A DNA stretch of 64,000 nt from Adiantum capillus-veneris (taxonomy: Eukaryota > Streptophyta > Polypodiopsida > Polypodiales > Pteridaceae): the NCBI GenBank assembly GCA_014529385.2, contig CM043968.1, positions 2,603,501-2,667,500 on the forward strand. Reading direction: 5' to 3'. The position numbers and the translations under genes were made by a program. The notes below the pieces were generated by a model that saw nothing but the letters and a program-made list of their open reading frames with translations, made no database searches and had not been told where the DNA came from. This document shows, in pieces, positions 40,490 through 53,604 of the stretch (its first letter is position 1; the number at the start of each line of letters is the position of its first letter).

Positions 40490-42680
40490 CCCTCTTGCCC
40501 CTGTTTAGCCATCTTCTCTTTCTTGTACACCTCCTTGTACTTTGCCAGCTCTCCACTAACATGCTCTAGTTGCATGTCCCTTTTGTGAAGATCTTCTACT
40601 AGAAGAGTGTTGGTCTCGACCAGCTCTTTGTTTTGTCCATTTCTTCTTGTATGCTAACCACCACTAAGCTAAGATCTTCGTTGTTTTCTTTTTCTCTCTT
40701 GTACTTGAGAGTTATTTGCATGATCTCTTTGTTTAGATCTTCAGCTGGCTTGGATATTAGTGCTTCCTTGGCCATACTAGACATTGATTCTTGGATTATT
40801 GGCCCTTGAATAGAATCTTGTGTCATCTCAGTGGTGATTTCTGGTACAGACTCCTTACTCTCATCTTTCTTAGTAAGAGTGATCTTTGATGGAGCGGTAT
40901 TCTCAATCTTTTGCTATGGTCTATCTCCATGGGAAGTCTCCTTAAGAGAATGTCTGGGAAAAAACTTCAGTCATGTCCTTTGGTGCTTTCTTCACATTTC
41001 CTAGGTCTTCTTAACTGCATGGATTACTTGTTTTTGTTCAGCTTCTGATAAAATTGGTATACCAACCATCCCGAGGTTTTCTTGTACTTTTAACAAGCCA
41101 TCAGGTTGATTTAGTCTACCTTGTATCTATTCATTTTTTATTTACTGTTCTGGATCATTTGTCATGGGGTTTTCTTGCATTTTTGTAAGCCCTCTGATTG
41201 ATCATCTTCACCTCTAGCCTGCTCGGGTGTTTTTTACTCTCGGCTGGGTTCTATTCAGAAGGAATTTGACAGGTCCATTGTAGCATGGTCCTTTTTTAGG
41301 TTGTAGCCTGCATCTAGAAAGTCTTGGATTGTCTTTTTGTCTTGCTCCTCCTCGGTGAGAGGTCCATATGGAATATCTACCTTTGTGCTTTCCTTGTGGA
41401 CTTGGCTTGCCTATTCTAGTTGAAGGCCTACATTAGTGGGTGGGAACTCCATGTGAATGAGATTTGTAGGCACATGGCTTGGTATTCTTGGTTCTACTTG
41501 TTGTTGAGTTTCATGATGCTTTCCTTGCTTTGCCTACTCTTCATGCTGGTAGATGTGCTCCATCATATCTATGATATTGTCTTGATCAAAAGTTTCTTCT
41601 TCCCTAGTGGTCTCAATGGTTTGTTGGTGGTCCATTCTTCTTTTTGTCTTTGGATCTCTAGCAGAGGTACTTTATTTAGGTTGATCCTAAGTCTTTGAAT
41701 TCTTTTATGCTCCTCCCCTTCTATTCCTTCTTATGCTATTTTCTTATTATGGTTGGCCTATTTGTTCTTTGATCTTGGCCCTCATCATATCTAATAAACT
41801 TTGGGCTTGATCTTGTTTTTTTAATCTTTTATGTATCTCTTCTTCTCTTGGCTACTTCCCTTTGTCTTTGCTTCCTATCTTCTTCAGCTTTCTGCTTTTT
41901 CTCATGCTCCTCGTTATCTTTTTTGTTTCTTTGCTTCACTCTCCTGGTGTATGCCAATATTGGATTCCCTTCTTGAGTGGTGGGGTCTAATTGTGTGGAG
42001 CTCTATCTTTTCTTCCTCAATATCTAATCCAGCTAACCAAAGCTAGTGGCCCCTTCATCTCTCACATATTTTGATGTGTTTTCTTCTTGGTTCTTCTAGT
42101 CCTTGCAAATGTAGAAGGTGTTTCCACCTTCTTTCCTTTGGGTTGTCTTACCCTTTTTGCCCATTCATTTGAGCTTGGGGCATCCTTTAGTGAGTTCCAT
42201 TATCCAACTAAACATGCCACAATCTCCATAAATAATTTGGCTCCCCCTAGGTGTGGGATGCCGAACCATTTAGCCCACTGCAGTTTATCGGTTGTTGCTA
42301 CAAGGTGGTCGAAGCCCCATTTGGCTAGATCAACATGTATATTCTTGTGTTGTGATACTAGCTTGTGTAAGGTTGAAGCTAATTTTTTGTTGAGCCTCGT
42401 GTATCTCGTTTGCCTGTCAAAATGGAGGTGTTGATGCAGAAGCCTCATCGAGTGTTTTGTCCTCATTTCTTTGATGTTGCTAGATGTTGGCAACTTTATG
42501 GTACTGAAGTCCTCGTTGGCATAGCCTTAGGGCGTTATTGGTTCCCCCCTTGGTAACTTCGTGATTTCTTCTATGGCATCTAAGGTGATCTCTATTGTAA
42601 CCTTCTCTCTGTCTATCTTTGTAAGAGTTGTTATCTTTTCCTCACCACTTTCTGGAGAGTGGTGATCGGCTCATGAGCTC
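40490..42680 (-). pseudogene. Retroelement ORF with N-terminal helical domain and coiled coil
   Basis: Minus strand from about 42640: KIDREKVTIEITLDAIEEIT, then SMRLLHQHLHFDRQTRYTRL and NKKLASTLHKLVSQHKNIHV (42493-42200). It continues through broken, highly charged Lys/Arg/Glu/Gln-rich frames to a heptad-rich stretch (LNKEIMQITLKYKREKENNE, 40826-40599, then LVEDLHKRDMQLEHVSGELA). The layout resembles the large ORF1-type proteins of some plant retrotransposons. Family uncertain; many stops. Confidence 0.45.
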
Positions 42681-43237
42681 GTCTATAAGCCGCTCGAACT
42701 ATCGGCTCAGGTACAAAATCCTCAACTCCTATCCTTAAGATGGCTATGTCCACATTTTAGGGTGTGTATGCAATTGTGTTGAAATATTTGGGCATCTATG
42801 GTGCCTCCCATCTCTTTCCTTTTTTGTCTTTCTATACACAATTAAAAACTCTAAGGCCATGTTGCGCTTGGATGGCCTCGTCAAAAAAATAAGTTGTGGA
42901 CCTTGTGATGTGGTCCCTGTTGACATGATGGATTTCCTTTTCTTCAAACTTGTAGATGCTTTTTGTGTCACAAACAAATGAAAATAATCCAATTTTTTGC
43001 TGGATAATCATCAATTGTCAGTCATTTGTGCAGCTAGTACTTTGAAAGTTAGCTTGGTCAATATCTTGAGCTTAGAGTGCCCAATTTTGGCATATGAGAT
43101 GTCAATGGATTCCCCTTTAGAATCTTCCACAAACACAACGTCCTGTGAGACCAAGATACACTTTGTTTGTGGATTATACAATCTATAGCCTTACCAACAA
43201 AAATACATTTGACAACCTTATCATCCAATTTTCTCCG

Positions 43238-43791
43238 CTACATTTGTGGCACCAAAGCATATGCCGAATAGCCAAAAACATGCATGTTCTCAATAGAGGT
43301 CTCTCTATCATGCCATGCTTCACATGGATTCATAGACTGCAAAGCTTTTATAGGACACTTGTTAAGTACATAAGTGGTATACATGATGGCCTCAAGCCAA
43401 AACAAATGCAAAAAACCTTGATTTTTCACCATACATCGTGCCATTTCTATAAGTGATCTATTTTCCCTCTCAGCAACACCATTTTTTTGAGGTGTATACG
43501 GAACTATACATTGGTGTTTTATCCCACAACTAGCCAAAAATACATTAAACTCATGAGACATATACTCCCTCCTTGATCGGAAAGGAGGGTGCCCATAGTA
43601 CATTTCGAGACATTTCCATCCATAGCCAAAAACAATTTGAAGCACATAAACACTTTGGACTTCATTTTAAGCAGACACACCCATGCATGCTTGGAGTAAT
43701 CATCATTGAAAGTCACAAAGTAAAGGTAATTGCCCAAGGATGGAGTTTGCATGGGCCCACAAACATCACTTTGCACAAGCTGCAACCTCAT
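43238..43791 (-). pseudogene. Copia integrase
   Basis: Two frames. 43791-43519 has LQLVQSDVCGPMQTPSLGNY (first Asp), VTFNDDYSKHAWV, and DQGG near its end. 43645-43238 has EYMSHEFNVFLASCGIKHQC, YTPQKNGVAERENRSLIEM (Glu) and LNKCPIKALQSMNPCEAW. A one-frame slip at the second Asp breaks the protein. Downstream to 42744 the C-terminal tail reads VSQDVVFVEDSKGE. Confidence 0.85.
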
Positions 43792-44015
43792 GTGGCCCTA
43801 ACTAAACTATCCTTTGGAAACTTCAAATGTTGCATCTAACCCAAAATGCAGCCTTCAAAAACATGTTTGACAGGTGCTTCAAGAGGGACCAAGGAAGTAA
43901 CCATATTAGATTTTTGTAAACGCACCAAACTGGAAAAATTCAGATGCCTAAAATGTTCATGACAAAGTTTTGCATCTGGAACAGCCTTTAAATCTAGAAT
44001 AGCATTTGCAAAATT

Positions 44016-44585
44016 CTACCCACACTTGTCATACAATTTGAGCCTATACATCCCATGGCATAAAATTCCAGATTCAACAATTTCATCACCAAAACCGAGA
44101 TCATGTACTGTCCATCTGTCATCCACAAATTTGACTACAAGACCAAGTCTAGCAAGTGCAGATATAGACAAAAGATTCTTCTTGATTCCAGGTACATACA
44201 TTGCATCAAAAAGTGTGAAAGAGCTGCCATTTGCAGCTGTAAGCACAATCTTTCCAACTCCCTGAATCGGATAAGATGCATTGTTGGCACAAGTGATAGT
44301 ATTTACATGAGGGACACACTCAAGAGAGGTAAACAAATCACGATGTGAGGTAATGTTCTTTGTAGCACCACTATCAAAATACCACACATGAGAATCTGTA
44401 GGAACTGACATGCATGCATCATGGACAATAGCATCATAAGTATACTCTACAATAAAAGACCACTCTGCATCTACATCACCATCACAATCTCCTTTCATAG
44501 AATACTCTACAATATATGCAGTTGTATTGGACCCTGTAGTTGATCTAGCCTCGTTATTCTTAGCCTCCTCTACCTTCAATTTCAA
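44016..44585 (-). pseudogene. Copia protease and pre-integrase
   Basis: 189 open residues. The protease site WYFDSGATKNIT is intact, followed by IQGVGKIVLT, MYVPGIKKNLLSISAL. Upstream, in another frame near 44640-44590, CHYCKANDHLIK and then a stop replaces part of the CCHC knuckle. Confidence 0.85.
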
Positions 44586-44796
44586 ACACTACTTGATCAA
44601 GTGATCATTAGCTTTACAATAATGGCAATGTATCTTATTTTTTTCCTTATCTCCAGAATTCCCAGACAAAGTGCTGCTACCAGAAGCATTAGGAACATAA
44701 TATTTTCCACTTGCAAAAGAACCATGAGAAGCGGTTACATTCCTATTACCACCTTTTCTTTAAGCAGCAATAAAAGCATGTTCAATTGCATGCTAT

Positions 44797-45469
44797 TTAG
44801 CCTTGTTTTTTTTTGGAAAGTGACACTTGCAACAACAATGTGCATAATGCATCAAACTTGACAACTTCAGGATTTCCTTGGGTCATAAGTCTCCAAGTAC
44901 TAGCAAAAGTTTGGTAAGAATCTGGCAAAGCATCGAGAACAGTCTGCACTAGGGAACTTTCATAAATGACCTCACCTACAAAAACAAGTTTCTCATTTAT
45001 CTCCTTGACACCAGCAAGGAAAGTGTCCATTTTATCTTCCTCATGTATAATCTTTGACTCCAACTCTTTACGCAGCAATTTTTGCCTCATTGTGACTTGC
45101 ATAGAGACCAACCAGAATATCCCAAGCCTGTTTTGTATATTTTGTTGAATGAATGTGAGGAGTAATAGTGCACTTCACAGACAATGCAGTCAATGTATGA
45201 GTCTACGCATCTCTTACATCCCAACGAGCTTGCTCAGGTATAGGCAAAAGAGTTCTAATAGCAGCAACCCTTGCAACAAAACCTATAGCACCCTCAATAT
45301 CGCGTGTATCCACAGAACCAGAAAGTACATCAATTCCCTACACAATTTTCTAAATTCCGTTTGACATAAGGACATGCTGCATCATGTAATCCCACATAAG
45401 GTAATTGTCCCTATCCAATCTATCCTCAGTAGTAAGCATCTTGAACACATTTGTGTTGTTGTCAGCCAT
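44797..45469 (-). pseudogene. Copia gag
   Basis: Starts at ATG 45469 (MADNNTNVFKMLTTEDRLDR, NYLMWDYMMQHVLMSNGI) and, after stops, continues in an open frame at 45111-44797: KIIHEEDKMDTFLAGVKEIN, QTVLDALPDSYQTFASTW. These are the usual copia Gag (UBN2-type) blocks. A related plus-strand piece lies at 48401. Confidence 0.8.
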
Positions 45470-45805
45470 GGCAAATGCTACCCCTGATGTGAAAACTAGA
45501 CGACAAGAGGAGTAGCAAAGTGGGAACAACACATGTGCTATACCACAAACCGTAGAAGGCTGTAAGGGACTTGTTATGCAAAAAAAGGCACTAATGACAA
45601 AATAGCTTGTGCATTACTTCTTGTAGTGGAAACAGAGGCCGAAATGAGCCCAAATTAAAATTTTGCTCATCAAAGCTCACAAAAATTGGAGAAACCAAAT
45701 CAAAATAGTCGACCTACTGACGCTCACCAAATCTCATAGAAATCAAAGAAAGTTAGCAGGAGTGTGTTGGAGCTGCTGGCGACTAAGCCCGGTAGGATGC
45801 AACCT

Positions 45806-45817
45806 ACTCTGATACCA
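45806..45817 (-). other. Copia primer-binding site
   Basis: Minus strand TGGTATCAGAGT, one base from the initiator tRNA-Met site, two bases inside the LTR end. Confidence 0.85.
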
Positions 45818-45819
45818 AT

Positions 45820-46047
45820 TGTTGGAATTAGGATTGCAAGGAAACACACACAGCTTGGAGAAGACGAAGGAAGCTCAAGGCACACAGCAGAGAGTGTATT
45901 ACTTAGTGCGCAATGGAAAGATAAGATTGTCCTAGAGTGATAGGCGTATATATAATGCACAAGGAAAAAACCTCCTAATGAGAGAAAAAATGCCTCAATG
46001 GTCTTAAGTGTATTCACACACATCACTACCGCATGTATATGGTAACA
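45820..46047 (-). repeat. 5' LTR of the copia element (228 bp)
   Basis: Element strand starts TGTTACCATATACATG and ends CCTAATTCCAACA, with TGTT/AACA ends. TATATATA lies near 45950. The same LTR start occurs in a fragment at 48925-48966. Confidence 0.75.
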
Positions 46048-47399
46048 TCCTTGATCCCATTCATGCTATACATGATCAATTTGGACACCTTAATCTTCAA
46101 ATTAGGACCAAAAAGTATCTAAACCCCTTCTGACTTGGTCTTTCCAGAGTCAAGTTGGAATTTTTGACTTGTGACTTGCGTTTTGACTTCATTTTTGCAT
46201 TCTACACTTCAAATGGGTTCTCTAGACTAGCAATGGTTTGTCAATTTTCCTGGCTCAAGTGCACTTTTCAAGTCATGTGGCAGCAACTGTGGTACCTATT
46301 AAATGTGCCCATTTTTAGCATGAGTGGTACCTTCTGATTCCCCTTGATGTGTAGAGTCTACTGCCACCCTACATAGTCAATTTGGATCACTAGTTTGGTC
46401 ACCACTTAATTTTTTCTCTTGTCAAGATTCCTATTTGTTAAGCAAGTCCTAGTTATGGTTTTGTAGTTGGGTTCAAACCTTCCCTATAGCTTCCTATGGT
46501 CATTTATGTGCTTCTTGAGGGTTGGGTTGTAAACTTTGTCCTATTGGCTAGCCAATCTACGTGTTTTTAGAAAAAAACATAGTAAAAATGCACTTTCTAT
46601 GATAAGCTTAACTTCAACCAACTTTTTGCCCTATTTCTTATGGTAATTGTCTCCTTATGGTTAGGTGGAGCTTATGGTCCAAAAAGTCGAAGGTTTTATA
46701 CGAGTTTGGCCTAGTTTTGCAATTTTTTCGCTGGTTGGACTCTGAAATCTATAAATGTTTGAGTAGAAATTTCTTGTTGGTCCAATTTGAGCAAATGAGG
46801 TGTCTATGGACTCCTCTTGACTTGTAGTAACTATTGGTGCCAAAATTTTCCTGGAATGAGCCCTACGACAGCTACCGTGGTTGGTGTCATATGAGGCCAT
46901 TTTGCACAAAATAGATATGCTTGGGTTTCGCACGTGAAGAAGATCCTGTTTGGGCCATGCACGTGTAGTTTGACAACGTGGACTCTCTGTAAGGGCAATA
47001 TTTGGGTTCTTTTGATCTTTTTATGTTCTTGTTGGGTTTTGGGTATCCAATTGAGATGAACATGGCCTCATTAGGATCCTCTAGAGATGGACAACCTGTT
47101 GGTATGTTGTGTGTGTTCTTGTTTTGGTGCCAAGTGGCAGCTACCGCGGTAGCTATTACTATGACATGTTGCTGACTTGGGTCATACCTTTGCAATCCCC
47201 TTGTTGTGGGGGTTCTTTTGATACCATGACCCATTATTTGGACTTTCCTACCTTGTGCACTGCTCAATTTTCTATGTGAGGTGCTTACACCCTGTTTTTA
47301 TGTTTCTGGTAAGAGGGTTAGTTTCGCTTTTGTGAAAGCTTTAGGTAATTAAATATTTTACTTAAACTCTCATTGCACCTTTTAGTCTTTTGGCCAATA
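46048..47399. other. Unassigned sequence
   Basis: No convincing frame on either strand. The word CAGCTACCG(T/C)GG occurs near 46870 and 47148. Probably old repeat DNA. Confidence 0.4.
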
Positions 47400-48145
<746 letters not shown>

Positions 48146-48400
48146 ACAATCAAAAATCTTAAGATGTATCTGCTGTCAGTTTTTGTCAGCATCTCTTGAA
48201 TCTTGAATCTCTGTTTCTTTTCATCATACCAATTACTAGCATTCTTATTTGCAGTCTTCTCTCTCTTTAACCCTCTTTAATCACCAAGCCATTAATTAAG
48301 TCTATCTACACTCTTTATCCGAGTTTGAGCATGTGCTAAGTTTCTGTCTACAGCTAGAGGCCCGGTGCTTTCCCGATCACCAACTTCCTGGAGAACCGTG

Positions 48401-48920
48401 CATTGCAAAAACGTAAAGAGTTGGAGTCAAAGATTATGCACGAGGAAGATAACATGGACACTTTCCTTGCTAGTGTCAAGGATATCAATTAGCAACTTAT
48501 TTTTGTAGGCGAATTTGTTTCTGACAGTTCCATTGTGCAGACTGTTCTTGATGCTTTGCCAAATTCTTACCAGACTTTTGCTAGTTATTGAAGACTCATG
48601 ACCCAAGGAAATCTAGAAGTTTTCGAGTTTGATGCATTATGAACATTGTTGTTACAAGAGTCACTTTCCACAAAAAACAAGACTAGACATCATGCACTTG
48701 AAAATGCCTTTATTCTTCCTCAAAGAGAAGGTGGTAACAACAATGTAGCCACTTCTCATGGTTCTCTTGTGAGTGGTATTTCACATGTTCCTAATGCTTT
48801 TGCTGGTAGAAACTCGTATGGAAATTTTGATGATAAGGGAAAAAAGAAGATGCATTGCCATTATTGTAAATCTAATGATCACTTGATCAAGTAGTGTCCA
48901 AAATTGAAGGATGCCCCAAC
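48401..48920 (+). pseudogene. Copia gag fragment, plus strand
   Basis: Matches gag of the copia element at 44797-45111 in opposite orientation: SKIMHEEDNMDTFLASVKDI, QTVLDALPNSYQTF, then 48646-48894 with CHYCKSNDHLIK and a stop before the last Cys of the knuckle. Three or more stops. Confidence 0.8.
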
Positions 48921-48966
48921 TGTCCTAAGTGTGTTCACACACATCACTACCACATGTATATGGGAA
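48921..48966 (-). repeat. Copia LTR fragment
   Basis: Matches 46003-46047 (TGTATTCACACACATCACTACC) in the same strand orientation as that LTR, so opposite to the gag fragment it abuts. Confidence 0.75.
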
Positions 48967-50611
48967 CAAGCCTTTAATAATTAAAAGTTTTGGCTTATAT
49001 ACCCAAGATAGAATATTAGATATTTGGCTAGAAAGGGATAGCTGCTTCAAAATGTGATAGTCTCTTGCATCTAGCCTCTTCATTAATTACAATACGGTTC
49101 GCAAATAATCAGCCTCTTTCAAGTTCAGGATTTACAAAGCCATCTTAGACAAAAAATAAATTAGTAAGGGGAAAAGGTTTTGCAAGCCCGTCTAGATTGA
49201 CATGGTTGGGCTCCTTTGCTTGAATAATACAGTTGAAGACTGAGCTAAATACTGTGCAGAAGAAAAACTTTTCTATCAATGACTATTCATTGAAGATAAA
49301 GAACATATGTGAGTCACATGAATTGATTGGTGTTACAGTCGATGATGATGATAAAGTAGAAGTCTCTCCGAGGTTTGGGTCTAGAATACAAAGAGGTTAA
49401 AATTTGTATCCATCTTTGAGCGAACATTTCCTCATTTGTAGATTTGGTGTCCTTACTAATTGTGAAAGAGAAAGAACTTGAGGAAGATTCATGTATGCAG
49501 GGTGGAACAATTCTGAACGGGTCCATTTGAATAACAGAGAAAGAGAAAGAGGACATGGTACATGTCGTAGATGAGGCCAAGGAAGAGGCAGCCACCAAGC
49601 AGAATAGCATAATAACAATCAGGGTCAAAACACAGGTGGTTGAGGAAACTTTCAAGGTAGGGGGAGTCCAAGAGGCCTTGGAAATGCACAGTGCAATAAT
49701 ACAAGTCAACGCGGAAATGTAGTATGTCGGGGTTGTGAAAGACATGGTCACTTTGAACTTGACAGTCTAGACAAGAGGTAGAAAGACAATTATGCATCCA
49801 CTAGCAAAAATGTAGATAAACCTGAGAGGCTATTTGTGATGTAGCACCACATGGTGAATAATATGTCTACAAATGTGATAAAATCCAATGATAATATTTG
49901 GTATGTGGAATCCAGTGCATCAAATCATATGACCATTCATGATGAGTGCTTCAAGGAAATGTAGAATATACAAAGTCCTGGTTGGTTTCGTAGAAACTAG
50001 GGATGATATTGCACCTCCCATTATGCACATTAAAAATGTGCCATATTCTATGACAAATAGTAAAGTGAAGTACCTGGCTAATGTAATGCATGTACCCAAC
50101 ATCACAAACAATTTGGTATCGGTTGGGCAAATGGTTGAGCAGGTTTGTAGGTTAGGTTTAACTTTGATGGTCTCTTCGTGGAAGAGCATAGGAAGAAAGG
50201 AAGGCTGGTTGTGCAAGAAAGTAGGTAGAATGTTTACCTTGGGATGCGGCCATGTTTGCACAAGGTGCAGGTGTTGTTCCAAATATGGATATTTGGCACA
50301 AATGTATTGGTCATTTAAATTTGCAGAGGCTGAAGATGATGCAAACTAAAGAGATGGTTATAGGTTTTTCAACATTTAAAGTTGCTAAAATGTAGAAAGT
50401 TTGTGAAGCTTGTCAATTTGGAAAGAAGGAAAAATCATCCTTTCCTCATGATAAGCATGTAAGCAAGAATGCATTGGATTTAGTGCACATAGATGTATGA
50501 AATCCAACAGAGACTACATCTATGGGTGGATATAGATACTATGTAGTTTCATTGATGACCATACAAGGAAGGTATGGGTCTATTTTATGAAGCAAAAAAG
50601 TGAGGTGTTTA
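48967..50611 (+). pseudogene. Second copia family remnant (gag to integrase start)
   Basis: From about 49250: LSTKNICESHELIGV-like gag end, an Arg/Gly-rich stretch, then CRGCERHGHFELD (knuckle-like). The protease reads WYVESSASNHMT in place of WYVDSGASNHMT, so the catalytic Asp is Glu. The pre-integrase domain is clear (DIWHKCIGHLNLQRLKMMQ, CEACQFGKKEKSSFP). The integrase start is NALDLVHIDV (first Asp) and GGYRYYV, ending KQKSEVF at 50611 where LTR-like sequence begins. Many stops. Confidence 0.75.
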
Positions 50612-51050
50612 TGTAGATGGCAAGAACGGCCCTTAGTAGCAGGCAGCTGGCAGATGATTGGACTAGAAGGTTCTAGAGATAGTAATTTCAAAAAGTTACT
50701 ACGATAATAGGTGCGAATTACAGCTAGTCAGAGCCCGATTAGAGACGTATAAATAGGGGTCATTACTTTATTTTGAGGATCTTATCTTATCTTTGTTGAT
50801 CTTGGCTTATCTTGTAACAATTCCTGGATTCCGAACCTTTGTATCTCGGAGATGTTATATTCTTGTACTTTGAATCATACACTGAGCTTTCTTTAGCATT
50901 GTACTTGTTCACTGAGTTGATCTGAATATACAATTCCCTTTATAGTTTCCAGTTTTAGTGTTTTTCTCTCGAATTCCAATGTCCAGTGTTAGTTTATAGT
51001 TTCAATCTTATCCTTCAGTTTATGCGTGGCTTAATTGAAGTCTCGTGCCT
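50612..51050 (+). repeat. LTR-like sequence
   Basis: Starts TGTAGATGGCAAGAACGG at the point where the copia integrase is cut. It has a TATAAATAGGGG promoter motif (near 50738) followed by CTTATCTT-rich leader-like sequence. TGGTATGAAC at about 51050 could be a decayed primer-binding site. No partner LTR seen. Confidence 0.45.
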
Positions 51051-51198
51051 GGTATGAACAAACTCTAACTGCCAACCTGGAATAGCTATCTAAAAGTGTC
51101 CAACTCATCCCATTTTGGCAATCATGATCGCTTAAGCTAAGTTGCTCTAGATAGATGAACTTTCTCCTAGTTGGTGTTAGAGGTATCAGATATCAGAT

Positions 51199-51480
51199 AT
51201 GCCGCCTAGAAGAGTTGCATGAGGTCAAAGGCCAGCTACCCGATTCATGGATTGTCCAACACATGTCAGTCCAATCCATGAGGAATCAGAGCGAAGCTGT
51301 GGAACTGAAAAAAAAACTAGCAATGAGAAGAATGTGCCCTTAGGGCCAGGGACAACAGACAAATCAAGGGATTTGCAGCACTCAACTCATTCTAGGAGCA
51401 GAAAGGTAGAACTTCTAAACGGAGATGGGGGATATGAAATGGGAACATCAAATATGGTTGCATGTGTGATTGGTTGTACA
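51199..51480 (+). pseudogene. Short gag-like start after the LTR-like sequence
   Basis: ATGCCGCCTAGAAGAGTTGC opens MPPRRVA and meets a stop; a shifted frame (51247-51483) continues with Ser/Glu/Lys-rich residues (SRDLQHSTHSRSRKVELLN). MPPRR starts are common in plant Ty3 Gags. Too short to classify. Confidence 0.3.
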
Positions 51481-52332
51481 TAGACGCATTGCATGTGTCT
51501 TGTGTCCATCGTAATGACCGCATTCAACTATAGGAATGATGCATGCATAGTGGATATGTTGCACGTTATGCATAGGATTGCATGCATGGTATAAACTCAT
51601 TGCACGTACATTTCAAAGGCAAGAAAAAGACTTGCATTCAATCATGAACATCACTCATATGTTGCATGTGTGTGGACATAAAGTATCCATGTCAATGACA
51701 ATGCATGCGGGCACGTACGTCCTATGCATGCGCATAGGCTGTTGCATGGCGTGTGTGTATTTGAAATGAAGTACATGCTATGGTTCAAGTTTGAAATGCG
51801 TAAGTTGCAATGGTTGTATGGGTTTCATTCAAGTGTGAGAGCCCATAATGGTTATATATGGCAAGTAACGTTATGATGCAAGAACATTAAGACATATGTG
51901 ATAGGGTATGGTAAGTATTAGGCTTCATGTATCCACAAATGATTATTTTTCAATGGGGCATATTCTTGATTATTTGAATGCTAGATTTTCGCTTGATTTT
52001 ATGGCAAGGATGCCTATGGTTTTATGGTTTTGTTACCCATGTGCTGCCAAAATGCTGTCGAAATTTGGGTAGAAATTGAATGCATAGAAAGTATGTGAAG
52101 CTTTGTGCAAGTATTGTGGTTTGGGATGATGTGGGTCACCCAAGGGGTTTGATGCTCATGCAATGTCATGAGGAAATCATGAATGTGGTTCACTTGTGCT
52201 GTTTGAAATGATGTGAATCGATATGGAGGCTAATTTGAATGAACAGGCTAGAAGGGTAGAGACCATGCTTTGGCCAATGGACCTTTGCCTCCTGTTTAAA
52301 AAGGAATAGTTGTATTGTTTGTTTAAGTCTTG
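51481..52332. other. Unassigned sequence rich in GCATGC words
   Basis: Many TTGCATG/ATGCATG words between 51490 and 51770; no supported frame. Flanks the LTR at 52333. Confidence 0.4.
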
Positions 52333-52465
52333 TGTGTAAGACGCAAGGGACTGGTCCATGCAACTCTCCACCCAACCATACCCTATATAGGCCCTGCCTG
52401 CTAATTATAGGGATCCCCTTGACCGCATGTCCGTCCTGGCCCTTGGCCCGGCCCTTGGCGTGACA
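52333..52465 (-). repeat. 3' LTR of element D (133 bp)
   Basis: Shares TGTAAGA(C/T)GCAAGGGAC, CAACTCTCCACCCAACC, GCTAATTATAGGGATCCCC and CATGTCCGTCCTGGCCC with the right LTR. It has an extra CTATATAGG and a GGCCCGGCCC expansion. Confidence 0.85.
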
Positions 52466-52482
52466 TTACTCCCCTCTTGGAG
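52466..52482 (-). other. Polypurine tract of element D
   Basis: Minus strand CCAAGAGGGGAGTAA runs straight into TGTCACGCC. Confidence 0.75.
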
Positions 52483-53120
52483 AAGCGTTTTCGTCCTCAA
52501 AAACACAAGTGGTGGTATCCTCATAAGAACACTAATATTTTCCACCGTGGCATCCCTCATGGATCCAATGGTTCCTTGGATCGGAACTCGGTTCAGTAGG
52601 AGGTTCAACGAAATCAAGAATAACATCTTGATTCTCCACATTGTTGTCCATGTGCAACCTTCTTGGTTAACCGACCCATAACCAACATAGTGTGGGACTC
52701 CATTTAGAACTTACTTGAGTATGCTAAACAAGTTATCACCACAACTAAAAGGTGTCTAATTGCATACCCAGGTTTCAGAATTTCTAAAGGTACTAGAACA
52801 TGCAATAAAACCTCTACTCAACTTTCCATGAAAGTAATATGCTGACATACTCATCATCAGTAACCAAGTCCTTGACTTGCTACTGTTTCTTGCAAGTAGC
52901 CAACCTCATCAAAATTGATGATCAAAGTTGAGAACTTGAGAATAACAGACAGAGACTAAAACTAATCGTAACATGCCTTTCATCATGTGAAGCAAACTCC
53001 AAACCAGAAAGGTAACCGATCTAGGTGTTTTTCTTCTTGCTAACGTATGTACTTAGCATATCCTTTAGCGTGGTTTACTAACATATGCGCTTAACATATC
53101 CTTTAGTACTAAATAGAATT

Positions 53121-53220
53121 CTTATAAGCTACCCATCCAATGCAGGATGAATAGCGGTAGTAAGAGTGAGTCTTGTAAGCTACCCATCCAACGTGGGATG
53201 AATAGCAGTAGTAAGAGTAA
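53121..53220 (+). repeat. Tandem 50-base duplication
   Basis: Two copies built on TAAGCTACCCATCCAA and GGATGAATAGC(G/A)GTAGTA, inside element D. Confidence 0.85.
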
Positions 53221-53604
53221 GGTGTTTTCCCCCACTACTTACAGACATTCTTCCATGACTGACGATAAATGATGACTCACCGAGTGAGATTCTAATCGTA
53301 TCCTTGATGTGAATTGGTTAGAAGTAAACTCATAGAGTTTAGATTATCCACTCACAGACACCCATACTAAACCATTATCGTATATGGCCGGGTGTGAACT
53401 CATACTAAATCTTCTAAAGAGATGGCACTTGAAGTGCAAACACTTGCAGAAACAATAAAGTCCATTAATTTTTGCATGCCGCTCCGAACAAATCTGTGTC
53501 AAACACTAGGGCCCATAACACCTAGTGTGCATGCATTTAACACAAACAAATCCGAACTCCAATTTCATGACAAGACTCTCCACGACACATACGTGCAAGT
53601 CTGG

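Larger units (their letters stand above)
42744..46047 (-). mobile_element. Ty1/copia element, minus strand, truncated
   Basis: LTR 45820-46047, primer-binding site 45806-45817, gag, protease, integrase in copia order, ending in the integrase tail near 42744. No reverse transcriptase or RNase H is present: the sequence passes directly into the ORF1-type remnant at 42680. No second LTR found. Confidence 0.85.

Noticed and set aside
49314-49797. Minus-strand frames rich in Ser, Thr, Cys and Leu
   Set aside because: Antisense shadows of the plus-strand copia gag remnant with its Arg/Gly-rich and knuckle-like stretch.
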